Source: Streptococcus anginosus (GTDB taxonomy: Bacteria; Bacillota; Bacilli; Lactobacillales; Streptococcaceae). Taken from it: a stretch of DNA of 64,000 nucleotides. The DNA lies in contig NZ_LR134283.1 of NCBI RefSeq assembly GCF_900636475.1, forward strand, positions 310,001 to 374,000. The letters are read 5' to 3'. Position numbers and translations under genes: made by a program. Shown here one piece after another: positions 7,478 through 17,800 of the stretch; position 1 is the first letter of the stretch; every line of letters begins with the position of its first letter. The notes beneath the pieces were generated by a model that was not told the origin of the DNA, ran no database searches, and saw only the letters and a program-made list of their open reading frames with translations.

Positions 7478-9610
7478 ATGGGAAAGAAGCTGAAAAAGGA
7501 TTTTAAGGAAAGGCATAAGGCAAGCCTTGAAAGAGAGATGTTTCATAGTAAAACAGATACGATACCTGAAGAAAGTAAGCTAAAACATAACGATGATTAC
7601 AGAGGTAAAATCGTTCATGAGAAAGAACGGTTTCAGGATAAAGTGCATGAAAAAACAAGTAAGGTAAGCGCTGATAATGAAAAGTCTTATGGAAATTCCA
7701 AGAGAAACGCAAAATATAGAGTTTCAGATAAGGGGAGCATAACTTCTGTAACTGAAACTGGAAGAGCGGATTATGTTACAGAGGTTAAGGATGGGAAAAT
7801 CTATGATCCTTTAGGAAAAGACCTTGATAATGATGGGATTATAGACAGATACGACAATGACTTTAGGGATAGCGATTATTTTGAGTCAACCTATGATGTC
7901 GAGGATAATCTTCATCATAAAGCAGAAAATACAAATAGCTTCTTAAAAAGCCAAAAAGCTCAAAAGAAAAATTATAAGAGAAAAAACTATACCGAAAGCC
8001 TTTATACAAGGAAAAAGGATGATGTGTTAAAGGAGAATAAGCCTGAAGATAAAAAGACTGGAAAAGATACTGCAAGCAAAAAAGTTCATAGCAGTATTTA
8101 TAAAGAGCAGAAGAAAAAGCTAAAGAAAGATATGGTAAAAGTATCTGCACTTTCTGGACTTGCCAAAGGAAGTGAAACTGTAAGAGATTACCTTTCTCAT
8201 GGAAGTGATGAAAATCAAGGAGTGGAAGCAGGAGAAAAGACAGCAGATACAAGCTCCAAGCTCATTCATGGCATAAAGAAGTATTCTGATAAGAAAAGAG
8301 CTAAAAGAGGCTATGACCTTACAAATAAGGACTATAAAATCAGAAAGCGTAAGTCAAAGTTGGAATTTCGTGATGCCAAAAAGGAACTGAAAAAGACGGA
8401 TGAGTATAAAAGAGCAAGTGCATATAAAAGATTTCAAAAGAAAAATCAGGTAAAGGCAGCAATTTCTCGTGAGAATAAGTCAAGGCTTAGAGATCGAATT
8501 AAAGAGGGACTTATCGGAACACTGAAAAGCTCAAAGGATATGATTATCCGAAAAGCAAAAGGACTAATGCTTATTTTCATAGGTATCATTATCTTAGGGA
8601 CTTTTGTGATTAACTTTGCAGGAACGGGAATGACGGGCTTTATGAACTCTACAAGCTCTGTGCTTACAACAAGCTATTTATCAAAGCCAAATGTCCTAAG
8701 TGAAATCAATCAGAAATTTTCAGATATGGAGGGTGAGCTTCAAAGTGAAGTTGACCATGTGAAAGAAAATTATCCCGGATATGATGAATATATCTTAAAT
8801 AATACAGAATACATCGGTCATAATGTCCATGAGCTTTTATCCTACATTACATCAAGGTGTGGAGAGGTAAAGAGTGTATCGGAAGTAGAATCCATATTAA
8901 AAGAATTATTTGATTCCATGTATGACCTTGAGTATAGGGAAGAAATTGAAATCAGATACAGGACGGTTACAAAAACCTATACCGATGAAGATGGCAATGA
9001 ATATACCGAAAGCCACGAAGAACCTTATGAGTATAAAAAACTCATCGTAACGCTTCATAAAAAGGAGATGGACAGCATTATCCGAAAGGTCTTTGCAAAT
9101 TATCCCGATAATCTAAAGCACTATGAAGCCTTGTTCCTTGCACAAGGCAATATGGGAGAAGCCTTTGGTAATTCTGACCTTATCAGTGCAAATGGAGGTA
9201 TCGGTGGTGGAAAAGAGTATGAGGCATCTACGGAGGTTCAAAAGAAGATTGTTAATGCTGCATACATTACGCCATCTCCGGGTGCAGGCTGGTGTGCCAT
9301 GTGGGTATCACAGGTCTATCAAAATGCAGGACTTGGATACATAGGCGGGAATGCCTGTGATATGTACCGAAACTATACCTTTACATCAGACAGGTCAAAG
9401 CTCAAGGTCGGAATGCTTGTGGCAGTCGAAAGCAGCAGTAGCGGAAGCAGTGCAGGGCTTACCTATGGTCATGTAGGTATTTACATTGGAGATGGAAAAG
9501 TGATTGATAACATCGGTCGAATAAGAGTAACTACCTTAGATGATTGGATAGCAACATTTTGTAAGCACCATCCCGTAGGATTCGGTTTTCCGCCAAATGT
9601 AAAGAAATAG
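7478..9610 (+). CDS. conjugation peptidoglycan hydrolase with C-terminal CHAP/NlpC domain
   Basis: The 710-residue protein opens holes in the wall for the mating channel. A long lysine-rich cytoplasmic part (1-355) is followed by one membrane segment (about 358-382) and an external part ending in a cysteine peptidase domain (about 590-710). The catalytic Cys is in AGWCAMWVSQVY and the His in YGHVGIYIGDG. The lytic transglycosylase-like domain often found before it is short or absent. Residues about 107-146 contain a DLDNDGIIDRYDND calcium-loop-like motif on the cytoplasmic side; nearly the same 40 residues are at the C-terminus of the giant helicase protein. Start ATG 7478 lies three bases after virB4. 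Confidence 0.85.
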   Translation: MGKKLKKDFKERHKASLEREMFHSKTDTIPEESKLKHNDDYRGKIVHEKERFQDKVHEKTSKVSADNEKSYGNSKRNAKYRVSDKGSITSVTETGRADYVTEVKDGKIYDPLGKDLDNDGIIDRYDNDFRDSDYFESTYDVEDNLHHKAENTNSFLKSQKAQKKNYKRKNYTESLYTRKKDDVLKENKPEDKKTGKDTASKKVHSSIYKEQKKKLKKDMVKVSALSGLAKGSETVRDYLSHGSDENQGVEAGEKTADTSSKLIHGIKKYSDKKRAKRGYDLTNKDYKIRKRKSKLEFRDAKKELKKTDEYKRASAYKRFQKKNQVKAAISRENKSRLRDRIKEGLIGTLKSSKDMIIRKAKGLMLIFIGIIILGTFVINFAGTGMTGFMNSTSSVLTTSYLSKPNVLSEINQKFSDMEGELQSEVDHVKENYPGYDEYILNNTEYIGHNVHELLSYITSRCGEVKSVSEVESILKELFDSMYDLEYREEIEIRYRTVTKTYTDEDGNEYTESHEEPYEYKKLIVTLHKKEMDSIIRKVFANYPDNLKHYEALFLAQGNMGEAFGNSDLISANGGIGGGKEYEASTEVQKKIVNAAYITPSPGAGWCAMWVSQVYQNAGLGYIGGNACDMYRNYTFTSDRSKLKVGMLVAVESSSSGSSAGLTYGHVGIYIGDGKVIDNIGRIRVTTLDDWIATFCKHHPVGFGFPPNVKK

Positions 9611-9621
9611 GAGGTAACCAT

Positions 9622-9861
9622 TTGAAAAAGGAACTGATAGCAGTAAAAAACAGAATAAAGAAGTTAAATGATAAAAAGGCTCTGATTAATGAAGAATTGG
9701 AGCCTTTATTCATTCGTGAAGAAGAGCTTGAAAATGAAGAAATCATTGCCATTTGCAGAAAGAATAACATCACAATCAGCGATTTGATGGCAAAGGTAAA
9801 CAGACAAAAAGCAGAAATGAAAAAGGAGAAAACAAATGAAAACCAGTTTGAAAAAGAATAA
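9622..9861 (+). CDS. DUF4315 family small coiled-coil protein
   Basis: The 79-residue charged protein reads as one long coiled coil with a short C-terminal unit, ICRKNNITISDLMAKV. This matches DUF4315, always found between the CHAP peptidase and DUF4366 genes in these ICEs. Start is TTG 9622 behind AGGAGG. Its last 26 bases overlap the next gene. The role is unknown. Confidence 0.8.
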   Translation: MKKELIAVKNRIKKLNDKKALINEELEPLFIREEELENEEIIAICRKNNITISDLMAKVNRQKAEMKKEKTNENQFEKE

Positions 9862-11317
9862 TAAGTTTTGGACGGTAGCACTTGCGGTAATTGTAAGTAT
9901 TAGTTGTATTTTAGGTCTTTGGACGGTTGTTTATGCACAGGAGCAAAAATCTGAAGCTTCAACAAAAAACGAAGCTGTTCAAACGGAAGTGGAAGTAAAT
10001 GTAAGGTATATCTTTGAAGATGAAAAGGTCTTTAAGGAAGAAAAGATAAAGGCTGAGAAAGGACAACTTATTGATAGCGGAGATCTTCCAATGCTTCCTG
10101 ATAATATGAAATTCATTGATGAATTTCTGTTTTATGAGGTAAAGGGAGATGGAAAAGATGAGATTATCCGTAAGGTAGCAAAGATAGAGGTTAAGGATAA
10201 GGGAACGCAGACAGAGCTTTCTAAAGACGATATTTCAAAAATAGAAAAAGAGGCAAAAGAGCTTCAGGATAAACTTGATAAGTTAAATTGCGAACTTAAG
10301 GATAAAGACAAATTAAGTGATAAGCAAAAGAATAAAATTAAAGATCTTGAAGATGAAATTGATAGCCTGAAAGAAAAAATGAAGAAAGATAAGGGAAATA
10401 AGGACTTATCAGAAGATATGAAAAAGGAAATAGATAAGCTGACGGAAAAGGTGAAAGAGCTTGAGAAAAAGGCAACTGAAACAAATAAAGCTCCTGTAAC
10501 ATCACAATCAGTTACACCGATTAGTCCTATTTCCGGAATTAAGACAAGTTCAGGTATTTCTCCTCAAACACCACAGACTTCTGTAAGTAGTACCGGTAAA
10601 GGCTCATCGGATTCGGTAAGCTCAGGTAATACTACAAAGGATACCGGCAAAGGCAAAACGGAAGTAAAGGAGAAAGAAAAGGAAGTTCGCTATCCCAATA
10701 AGTTGACGGCAAAAGCTTCTGTGAATAACAGTCAGGATTCATCAATGGGGTCTGCAAGTAAGAGTGTAAACACCAACAAGGGAGTAGCTTCATCTCCGTC
10801 AAAGGCGAGAGCATCCGTTACGGAGAATAAAGATAATGCAAATAAGGAGTATCCGATTCATCATGGAGATAGCAGCGATAACAAAGAAACGGATCAGTAT
10901 TCGGCAGATGCAAGGCAGTTTATTACCTTTCAAACGAAAAACGGTAAAACCTTTTATTTAATCATCAATCATGATGAAGATAGTGAGAATGTAATGCTTC
11001 TTACGGAAGTATCTGAAGATGATCTCTTAAACATGGTGGAGAAAAAAGAAGCACCAAAGCAGGAAGTAGTAAAAGAAGAACCTGTTAAGGAAGAAGTAAA
11101 GCCTGAGAAGAAAAACGAAAAGGGTAATTTAGGAACCTATATTATTTTGCTTCTTGTAGTAGGTGGTGCATTAGGAGCAGGCTACTATTTTAAGGTTGTG
11201 AAAAAGAAAGAAGATAAAGAACTTGAAGCCTTAGAGGAGGAAGATGATGATTTCTTTTCTGAAGCTGAAAGCGAGGAAGAAATAAATGATGCAGATGAAG
11301 TGGAAGATGAAGAATAA
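9836..11317 (+). CDS. DUF4366 surface-anchored conjugation protein
   Basis: The 493-residue protein has an N-terminal signal or anchor (FWTVALAVIVSISCILGLW, then VYAQE), an extended charged coiled-coil region (about 125-220), a Ser/Thr/Pro-rich stretch (about 225-350), a DUF4366 core (QYSADARQFITFQTKNGKTF, residues about 350-400), and a C-terminal membrane segment (TYIILLLVVGGALGAGYYF) with an acidic cytoplasmic tail. It is probably an external component that spans the wall. AAGGAG lies at 9822. It ends just before the operator-like palindrome at 11320. Confidence 0.8.
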   Translation: MKTSLKKNNKFWTVALAVIVSISCILGLWTVVYAQEQKSEASTKNEAVQTEVEVNVRYIFEDEKVFKEEKIKAEKGQLIDSGDLPMLPDNMKFIDEFLFYEVKGDGKDEIIRKVAKIEVKDKGTQTELSKDDISKIEKEAKELQDKLDKLNCELKDKDKLSDKQKNKIKDLEDEIDSLKEKMKKDKGNKDLSEDMKKEIDKLTEKVKELEKKATETNKAPVTSQSVTPISPISGIKTSSGISPQTPQTSVSSTGKGSSDSVSSGNTTKDTGKGKTEVKEKEKEVRYPNKLTAKASVNNSQDSSMGSASKSVNTNKGVASSPSKARASVTENKDNANKEYPIHHGDSSDNKETDQYSADARQFITFQTKNGKTFYLIINHDEDSENVMLLTEVSEDDLLNMVEKKEAPKQEVVKEEPVKEEVKPEKKNEKGNLGTYIILLLVVGGALGAGYYFKVVKKKEDKELEALEEEDDDFFSEAESEEEINDADEVEDEE

Positions 11318-11319
11318 AC

Positions 11320-11347
11320 GCACCTAAAAACATATTATTTTGGGTGC
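11320..11347. promoter_or_regulatory. palindromic operator upstream of topB, same as at abiE
   Basis: GCACCTAAAA (11320-11329) and TTTTGGGTGC (11338-11347) form an inverted repeat, 9 of 10 positions, with an 8-base centre. The reverse complement of the site at 13150-13177 has exactly the same arms and the same spacer length. A TATTAT at 11333-11338 could be a -10, though no good -35 is seen. It is likely the binding site of the AbiEi-type regulator. Confidence 0.65.
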
Positions 11348-11411
11348 AAAGTTAGGGCGGGAGAGTAATATCTTTCGCTCTATTTTGATTTATAACAGGA
11401 GGAAAACACAG

Positions 11412-13115
11412 ATGAAGTTAGTTATTGCAGAAAAGCCGAGTGTTGCAATCTCTATTGCAAAGGTTATTGGAGCAAATAAAAAGAAAGATGGATATTATGA
11501 GGGAAACGGATATAGTGTGAGCTGGTGCGTAGGACACCTAATTCAAATGGCAAATCCGGATGCTTATGATGAAAAATATGCTAAATGGAATATTACAGAT
11601 TTACCGATTATTCCGAGCGACTACAAGTATGAAGTAGCAAAGGCAACCAAGAAGCAGTTTAACATCCTTAAAAAGCTGATGAATAATAAAGAGATTGATA
11701 TGGTTATCAATGCGTGCGACGCAGGTCGTGAGGGAGAAAGCATTTTTAGACTTGTATATAACGAAGCTAAATGCAAAAAGAAGATGAAACGCCTTTGGAT
11801 TTCTTCAATGGAAGATAGTGCCATTAAAGAGGGTTTTGATAACCTAACAGACGGAAAGGACTATGACAATCTCTTTGAATCGGCACAGGCAAGAGCCATT
11901 TCGGATTGGTTGGTCGGAATGAATATCAGTAGGCTCTATTCTTGCCTATATAAGCAAAATTATTCAGTTGGCAGAGTGCAGACACCGACCCTTTCAATGA
12001 TTGTAGATAGAGATAACGAAATAGCAAATTTTAAGAAAGAAAAATATTACACAGTAGAGCTTTCTATGGACGGTTTTATACTTTCCACAGACAGAATTGA
12101 TGATGAGATTGCTGCTGAACAGCTAATCAATTTAGTTGGTGATAAGATTGAAATCACCAATGTAATCAAAAAAGAAAAGATTACAAAGCCTGAACTGCCT
12201 TTTGACCTGACAACACTTCAAAGAGAGTGCAATAAGTATTTTGGATACTCAGCAAAACAAACTCTTGATTATGCTCAGAGTCTTTATGAGAAAAAGCTGA
12301 TTACCTATCCAAGAACGGATAGCAGATACCTTACAACAGATATGATTACAAGTATGGTAAATAACATATTGGGACAAAATGACTTTGATACAGAGCGTAT
12401 TAAGGTCATTTTTAATTCAAGCAAGGTAACAGACCATCATGCTATTATACCGACAGTAAGTTCAATGAGTGAAGATTTATCGAGTATTCCGAAGAGTGAA
12501 GTAAAAGTGTATAGGCTTATTTTTAATAAGCTTCACGCAAGTGTAGGTTATCCATTAGTGGAAAGCACAACAAAGATTGTGGCTGAATTTGACGGCTTTG
12601 AGTTTACAAGTGCCGGCAAGGTTGTTAAAGATGACGGCTTTACAAAATATCTTAAAGATTACAAGCCTAAGAAAAATGAAGATATAGAGCTTCCTGATGT
12701 AAAAGTAGGCGATGTATTTGAAGTAGAAAATAAAGAGATTAAAGAGAAATTCACCCAACCTCCAAAACACTTTACTGAAGATACGCTTTTAAAGGCTATG
12801 GAGATTACAGGAAATGACGTACTTGAAAAAGGTGTAGAAGTGGAAAGAAAAGGGCTCGGAACACCTGCAACAAGGGCAGGAATTATTGAAAATCTAATAT
12901 TTAAGGGATTTGTAGAAAGAAATAAGAAAAATCTTGTAGCCACACATAAAGGAATTAGTCTTGTAACAATAGTATCTGATACCTTTAAGTCAGCAGAAAC
13001 GACTGCAAAGTGGGAAATGGAGCTATCGGATATTGCAAAAGGCAAGGAAAATAAAGAAGATTTTCTGAAAAAAATTGAGGAAGAAATAAATATTACGATA
13101 AAACAATACAAATAG
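11412..13115 (+). CDS. topB: DNA topoisomerase III (type IA), ICE-encoded
   Basis: The 567-residue protein is a type IA topoisomerase, which relaxes or decatenates DNA through a transient single-strand break. MKLVIAEKPSVA is the classical N-terminus; the TOPRIM acidic motif is INACDAGREGE, and the active-site Tyr is in LITYPRTDSRYL. An upstream in-frame extension (from 11340) is not supported, because AGGAGG at 11398-11403 directs ATG 11412. Such topB genes are standard in Tn1549-like ICEs, where they probably aid strand processing. It is separated from DUF4366 by a palindrome shared with the abiE promoter. Confidence 0.9.
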   Translation: MKLVIAEKPSVAISIAKVIGANKKKDGYYEGNGYSVSWCVGHLIQMANPDAYDEKYAKWNITDLPIIPSDYKYEVAKATKKQFNILKKLMNNKEIDMVINACDAGREGESIFRLVYNEAKCKKKMKRLWISSMEDSAIKEGFDNLTDGKDYDNLFESAQARAISDWLVGMNISRLYSCLYKQNYSVGRVQTPTLSMIVDRDNEIANFKKEKYYTVELSMDGFILSTDRIDDEIAAEQLINLVGDKIEITNVIKKEKITKPELPFDLTTLQRECNKYFGYSAKQTLDYAQSLYEKKLITYPRTDSRYLTTDMITSMVNNILGQNDFDTERIKVIFNSSKVTDHHAIIPTVSSMSEDLSSIPKSEVKVYRLIFNKLHASVGYPLVESTTKIVAEFDGFEFTSAGKVVKDDGFTKYLKDYKPKKNEDIELPDVKVGDVFEVENKEIKEKFTQPPKHFTEDTLLKAMEITGNDVLEKGVEVERKGLGTPATRAGIIENLIFKGFVERNKKNLVATHKGISLVTIVSDTFKSAETTAKWEMELSDIAKGKENKEDFLKKIEEEINITIKQYK

Positions 13116-13139
13116 GAAACTTTTAGAAAAGTTTTAGCA

Positions 13140-13177
13140 TTGACTTTTTGCACCCAAAAGTATATAATTTTAGGTGC
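13140..13177 (+). promoter_or_regulatory. abiE promoter with overlapping palindromic operator
   Basis: TTGACT (13140-13145), 17 bases, TATAAT (13163-13168) is a near-consensus sigma-A promoter. The inverted repeat GCACCCAAAA (13150-13159) / TTTTAGGTGC (13168-13177) with an 8-base centre covers the spacer, the -10 and the start point, so binding would block transcription. AbiEi proteins are known to bind inverted repeats in their own promoters. The site matches the one before topB in reverse orientation. Confidence 0.8.
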
Positions 13178-13192
13178 AAGGAGGTGATTTAT

Positions 13193-13798
13193 ATGATTTC
13201 TATAACGAATCAAATAGAAAAAATTATGTCAGAAAATCAAGGGAAAATTTTTTCTATTAATGATTTCTACAATCTTGGAACAAAAAACACAATTAAATCT
13301 GTCTTATATAGATTAAATGAAGAAAATCAGATTACGAGGCTCATTGATGGATTATATATAAAACCAAAATATAGCGAGATTTTAAAAGAATATTCCTATC
13401 CGGATGCAAGTGAAGTTGCTGAAAAACTTGCAGAAAAATTTTCTTGGACAATAGCTCCCACAGGAGATACAGCTCTAAACTATACAGGATTGTCCACTCA
13501 AATTCCTAATGAGTATATTTATATTTCAGATGGGGCATATAGAGAATATTTGTATAGGGATAAAAAGATCATCTTTAAACACACAACAAATAGAAACATA
13601 ACATCTTATTCCAAAGAATTGTCCATTTTAATACAGGCAATTAAGGCATTAGGCAAAGACAACATCAGTGAAGAAGATATAAAAAAGCTTGCTGTATTTA
13701 CCAAAAGAATTAAAGAAAATTTGAAAGAAGATACTTTAAAACTTCCTTTTTGGATACAGGAAGTTTTAGAAAAGATACAGGAGATCAACTATGAGTAA
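13193..13798 (+). CDS. abiEi: AbiEi-type antitoxin/transcriptional regulator (DUF6088-like)
   Basis: The 201-residue protein has an N-terminal winged-helix segment (QIEKIMSENQGKIFSINDF, then TIKSVLYRLNEENQITRL) and a C-terminal domain with the conserved APTGDTALNYTGLSTQIP and an FKHTTNRN element. AbiEi proteins repress their own operon and neutralise AbiEii in a type IV toxin-antitoxin abortive-infection system. GGAGGTGATTTAT places the start at ATG 13193 rather than an upstream ATG at 13148 that lies in the operator. It overlaps abiEii by 8 bases. Confidence 0.8.
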   Translation: MISITNQIEKIMSENQGKIFSINDFYNLGTKNTIKSVLYRLNEENQITRLIDGLYIKPKYSEILKEYSYPDASEVAEKLAEKFSWTIAPTGDTALNYTGLSTQIPNEYIYISDGAYREYLYRDKKIIFKHTTNRNITSYSKELSILIQAIKALGKDNISEEDIKKLAVFTKRIKENLKEDTLKLPFWIQEVLEKIQEINYE

Positions 13799-14798
13799 AT
13801 TATTAGAAATATCAAGCGAAGAATTAGAGCTTGTTATACAAAACACCGCAGACAAACTCAATATGTCGAAAGCTATTGTAGAAAAAGATTTGTGGGTATG
13901 TGTGATTTTAAAATATCTGTTTAGTAGGTTTAAGTACAGGGATGCTATTGTTTTTAAAGGTGGAACAAGTCTATCTAAAGTTTATAAGTTGATTGAAAGA
14001 TTTTCAGAAGATATAGACCTTGCGTTAGATTGGAAAGTTTTAGGATACGGAAAAATAGAACCTTATGAAGATAGAAGTAATACCAAGCAACTAAAATTCA
14101 ACGATAAAATAAATGATGATACAAAAGTATTTCTGCGTGATGAATTTCTGCCCACTCTACAAAATGATTTTAAAGAAATACTAAAGCACAAAATATATAG
14201 TTTTTATATCGATGAGTTTGACAGACAGACAATATGTTTTGACTATCCTAAAAATCATAAAGATAGCTCGATTCTACAAGTGATAAGATTGGAAATTGGA
14301 AGCTTAGCAGAACCAATTCCTGCAAGCAATCAAAAAATAAAAACTTATATCGAAGAAGTGTATCCGGAAGTATTTGATGAAAATATAGAAGTTGTGGCGG
14401 TAGACAGTTTACGAACCTTTTTTGAAAAGATTACTATACTTCATAGAGAAGCAAATCGAGTGAATGGAAATTATCCGACAAGATATTCAAGACATTTTTA
14501 CGATGTTTATAAAATGATACTAACGGATATTAGAGAAAAGAGTTTTGAAAACATCGAACTATTAAAAATAGTTATTCACTTTAAGAAAAAATTCTACGCA
14601 AGTAATTGGGCGAAATATGATGACATCATGAATGGTAATTTAAAGTTAATACCATCAAAGGAAGGATTAGAAATTTTTTCAAAAGACTATGACCGCATGA
14701 AAAATATGTTGTTTGGAGAAAAGATACCATTTGATAAAATCATTGATACTCTTAAGGAATACGAGAAAGAGTTGAATGGTGTTATAAAAAATAAATAA
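13791..14798 (+). CDS. abiEii: AbiEii-type nucleotidyltransferase toxin
   Basis: The 335-residue protein is a DNA polymerase beta-like nucleotidyltransferase of the AbiEii/AbiGii family. It has the GGTSLSK motif near residues 56-62 and the metal-binding SEDIDLAL near 73-80. A later DSLRTFFEKITILHREANR segment with RYSRHFYDVYKM is also typical. Related toxins modify tRNA 3' ends or other targets and cause growth arrest after phage infection. It is co-transcribed with abiEi (ATGAGTAA overlap) and ends before a terminator at 14815. The pair interrupts the usual topB-helicase neighbourhood and so is a defence insertion. Confidence 0.85.
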   Translation: MSKLLEISSEELELVIQNTADKLNMSKAIVEKDLWVCVILKYLFSRFKYRDAIVFKGGTSLSKVYKLIERFSEDIDLALDWKVLGYGKIEPYEDRSNTKQLKFNDKINDDTKVFLRDEFLPTLQNDFKEILKHKIYSFYIDEFDRQTICFDYPKNHKDSSILQVIRLEIGSLAEPIPASNQKIKTYIEEVYPEVFDENIEVVAVDSLRTFFEKITILHREANRVNGNYPTRYSRHFYDVYKMILTDIREKSFENIELLKIVIHFKKKFYASNWAKYDDIMNGNLKLIPSKEGLEIFSKDYDRMKNMLFGEKIPFDKIIDTLKEYEKELNGVIKNK

Positions 14799-14814
14799 AT
14801 ATAATTTTGGGCAT

Positions 14815-14844
14815 AGACGGTAGAGAACATCTATCGTCTTTTTC
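14815..14844 (+). terminator. terminator after abiEii
   Basis: A 10-bp stem with one G-U pair (14815-14824 with 14830-14839, loop GAACA) is followed by TTTTTC. It separates the abiE operon from the helicase gene. Confidence 0.75.
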
Positions 14845-14867
14845 ATGTAAAAAAGAAGGAGGTAAAA

Positions 14868-17800
14868 ATGCGAATAAATGATTTTCATAATATTTTGGAA
14901 CTTGTAAAACTGGATATTTTGCAAAGTGAAGCAGAATACCTGAAGCTTTTAAAGGTTGTCGGAAACAATCAAAGATACGACTTTAGAAGTCAGTTAAGTA
15001 TCTATGATAGAAATCCTGAAGCGACAGCCTGTGCCAAGTTCGACTATTGGAGGGAACGCTTTAACCGTACCGTTATGAGAGGACAAAAGGGTATCCCAAT
15101 TTTAGAGGACTACGGCACATACAAGAAGGTGACCTATATCTTTGATATAGGTCAGACAGTTTCAAGAAACAGAGATGTCAATGAAGTAAATCTTTGGAAG
15201 TTTGACAAAGAAGTTCATAAGGATGTCCTAAAGGAAATGATAACAAGTGAGGGCTATGAGGAAAGTGAAAGTATCTTAGAAAATATCTTTTCTTTAAGCA
15301 GGCTTTACGGAGATGAAAAGATAGATAGCCTTATGAATGATCTTAGAATAGCGGATGAGGATAGAATATCTTTTACCAAGTTTGTGAGGGACTCAATAAG
15401 CTATGCAGTTGCTTCAAGATTTAAGGTAGACTATCCGATAGATAACGAACTTCTAAGAGAGAATTTTGAAAGACTTGATAGTATTTCCCTTATGAGTCTT
15501 GGCGAAACCATATCGGATATTAGCGGAAAGATTATTGATGCAACCATTCAGAAAAGTAAAGAGCTTGATAAAGAAGTTTTAAGAGGTAAAGAAGCAGGAT
15601 ATAATAAGATTAGAGAAGAAATTGAGGAGGTAGAAGAAAATGTACTTCGACGAGATGATCAGAAAAGAAATGAAAATGAGCGAGTTCTCCGAAATGGAGA
15701 GTACGGACGAGATAATAGAGAAAATCAGGGAGAATACGCTGAACAGCTTGGAGGAACAGACGGACTTCATGAAAGAATTTCCGAATCCGATATACGCAGT
15801 GATGAGGCTCACTTACCTTTCACAGAGCGAGGAGCAGAGCCACTTCGAGATGTTGGTAGATCTATACAAGGAGAAGAAGCTGACAGGACACCTGATGGAT
15901 ATTCAGAAACAAGCGATAGACTTTATGAGAACGGAAAAGCCGAAACTGATGACAGCTTGGAAGATAGAGGACGAGAACAATCCACAGTATGGGGCGATGA
16001 TTTCAGCACTGAAAGAGATGACCGTCAAGGAAATCGTGGAAATCTAAAAGAAAATACTGAAGCAGAGATAAGAGAAGCTGATAAGGCTTCTTTTTCTTTG
16101 CCTGAAAATTCTTATGGACAGATGAGGCTTACTATTCCTCTTAATCAGAAAGACATAGACACTATCCTTATTAACGGAGGAAACCATGATGGTGGTAGGC
16201 TTCCCGTTATATCAGAGTTTTCCAAAGGAAAGAGCAATGAAGAATTAGGAGAATACCTCAAAGATACCTTTGGGGGTGGAAACGGATTTTACATTGATGA
16301 AAGAGAGGCATCTTCCTGGTATTCGGATAAAGGCATTTATTTAGCTTATGGGACTTCAGCAAGAGAAGATGATACGCAAATTTTAAGCTGGAATGATGCA
16401 GCAAGTAGGATAAATGAGCTTTTGGAAACCGGAGAGTTTGCCACAAATGTAGAACTTTCTGAATCCCTTGATTATGAAAGAGATAGAATTTCAGAATCCC
16501 TATGGTATCTATATCACGATTTAAGCGAAGAAGGAAAAGCACAGGGATATTTTGATTTTATAGAAAGAGGTGGTGGCTTTCCGGAAGAAACGAAAAAATT
16601 GTCTGAGGCATTAAAAAATCCTGAGTATCTGAAAGAAACAATCAAAGAATACAGCAGGTTTTTAGCAGGATATAAAGAAAATAGAGATGTACTAAGATTT
16701 CACTACCACAAGGTAGATAGCCTTTATCAGAGATTACAGGAACTTGAGCTGCCACGAAAGGAATATAGTACCAATCTGATAGAGCTTCCTAAAGTAAAGC
16801 CATTTATTACAGATGACGAAGTTCTTTCTACGCTTTCAAGAGGAAGCGGAATAGATAAGGGAAAAGAGCGAATCACCAAATTCTTCAAAGAAAACCATAC
16901 GCTTCAAGAAAAAGCTAATTTCCTAAAAGATGAGTATGGCATCGGGGGAAGCTCTCATGCTGTTTCAGGGGCAATGGGAAGTGATGAATGGCACGATGCT
17001 AAGGGACTTAAATTACAGAAGAAAGATTGCAGTGATGTTTTTCTTACTTGGTCAAGTGTGGCAAAGCATATTGATGAGCTGCTTTCTAAAAATCTTTATC
17101 TTGAGGAAAAAATAGAAGGTAATTCAGAGATAGAAGAAGCAAAAGAACCACAATATTATTCTAAAGATGATCCTGAAAACTTAATGACTGATGAAATGCT
17201 TGAAAGAGTGCCTGAGCTTTATGCACAGGAAGATGTCGCTTTAGCAGATAAAGAGGTTCATGCTGCATATATCATTCCGTTTAGAAGTAATTGGACTTGG
17301 TATATGACGGAGTATGATAGAGAAAGTGGAGATGCCTTTGGACTTGTACTTGGGATTGAACCTGAATGGGGATATTTCAGTATTGAAGAGTTGAAAGAAT
17401 TAAATGCCCAGAGGCTTATTTTAGAAGATTTTCCAAAGACCTTTAGAGAACTTAAAAATACAGAGCTTGTCAAGCAGATGGATGAGCAGGAGCTTCAATC
17501 GGTATTTAACGGAGAACTTAGTTTTGAAGAAGAAACAGAGCTTGAAGCACCTGAAGAAGTAGAAGAAAGAATAGCTGCAACACCTGTTCAAGGAACGCTA
17601 TTTGATTACCTCAAAGAAAGAGAAGAAGTAGAGCTTAATGAAGAAAAGGAAAGCCTTACCGATGAATTTACAGTTAAAGAAGGTGATACAGTCTATTTCA
17701 ACCATGAAGAATACACTGTAAGGGAGATTGCTAAAAATCAAATCACAGGAAGAAATGATTTATGGCTTGATCCGGTAAGAAGTGGAAATCGTCAAATCCC

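Noticed and set aside
12659..13213. 184-codon antisense ORF over the topB end and abiE promoter
   Set aside because: Ser/Phe-rich shadow of topB with no ribosome site; topB is clearly coding.
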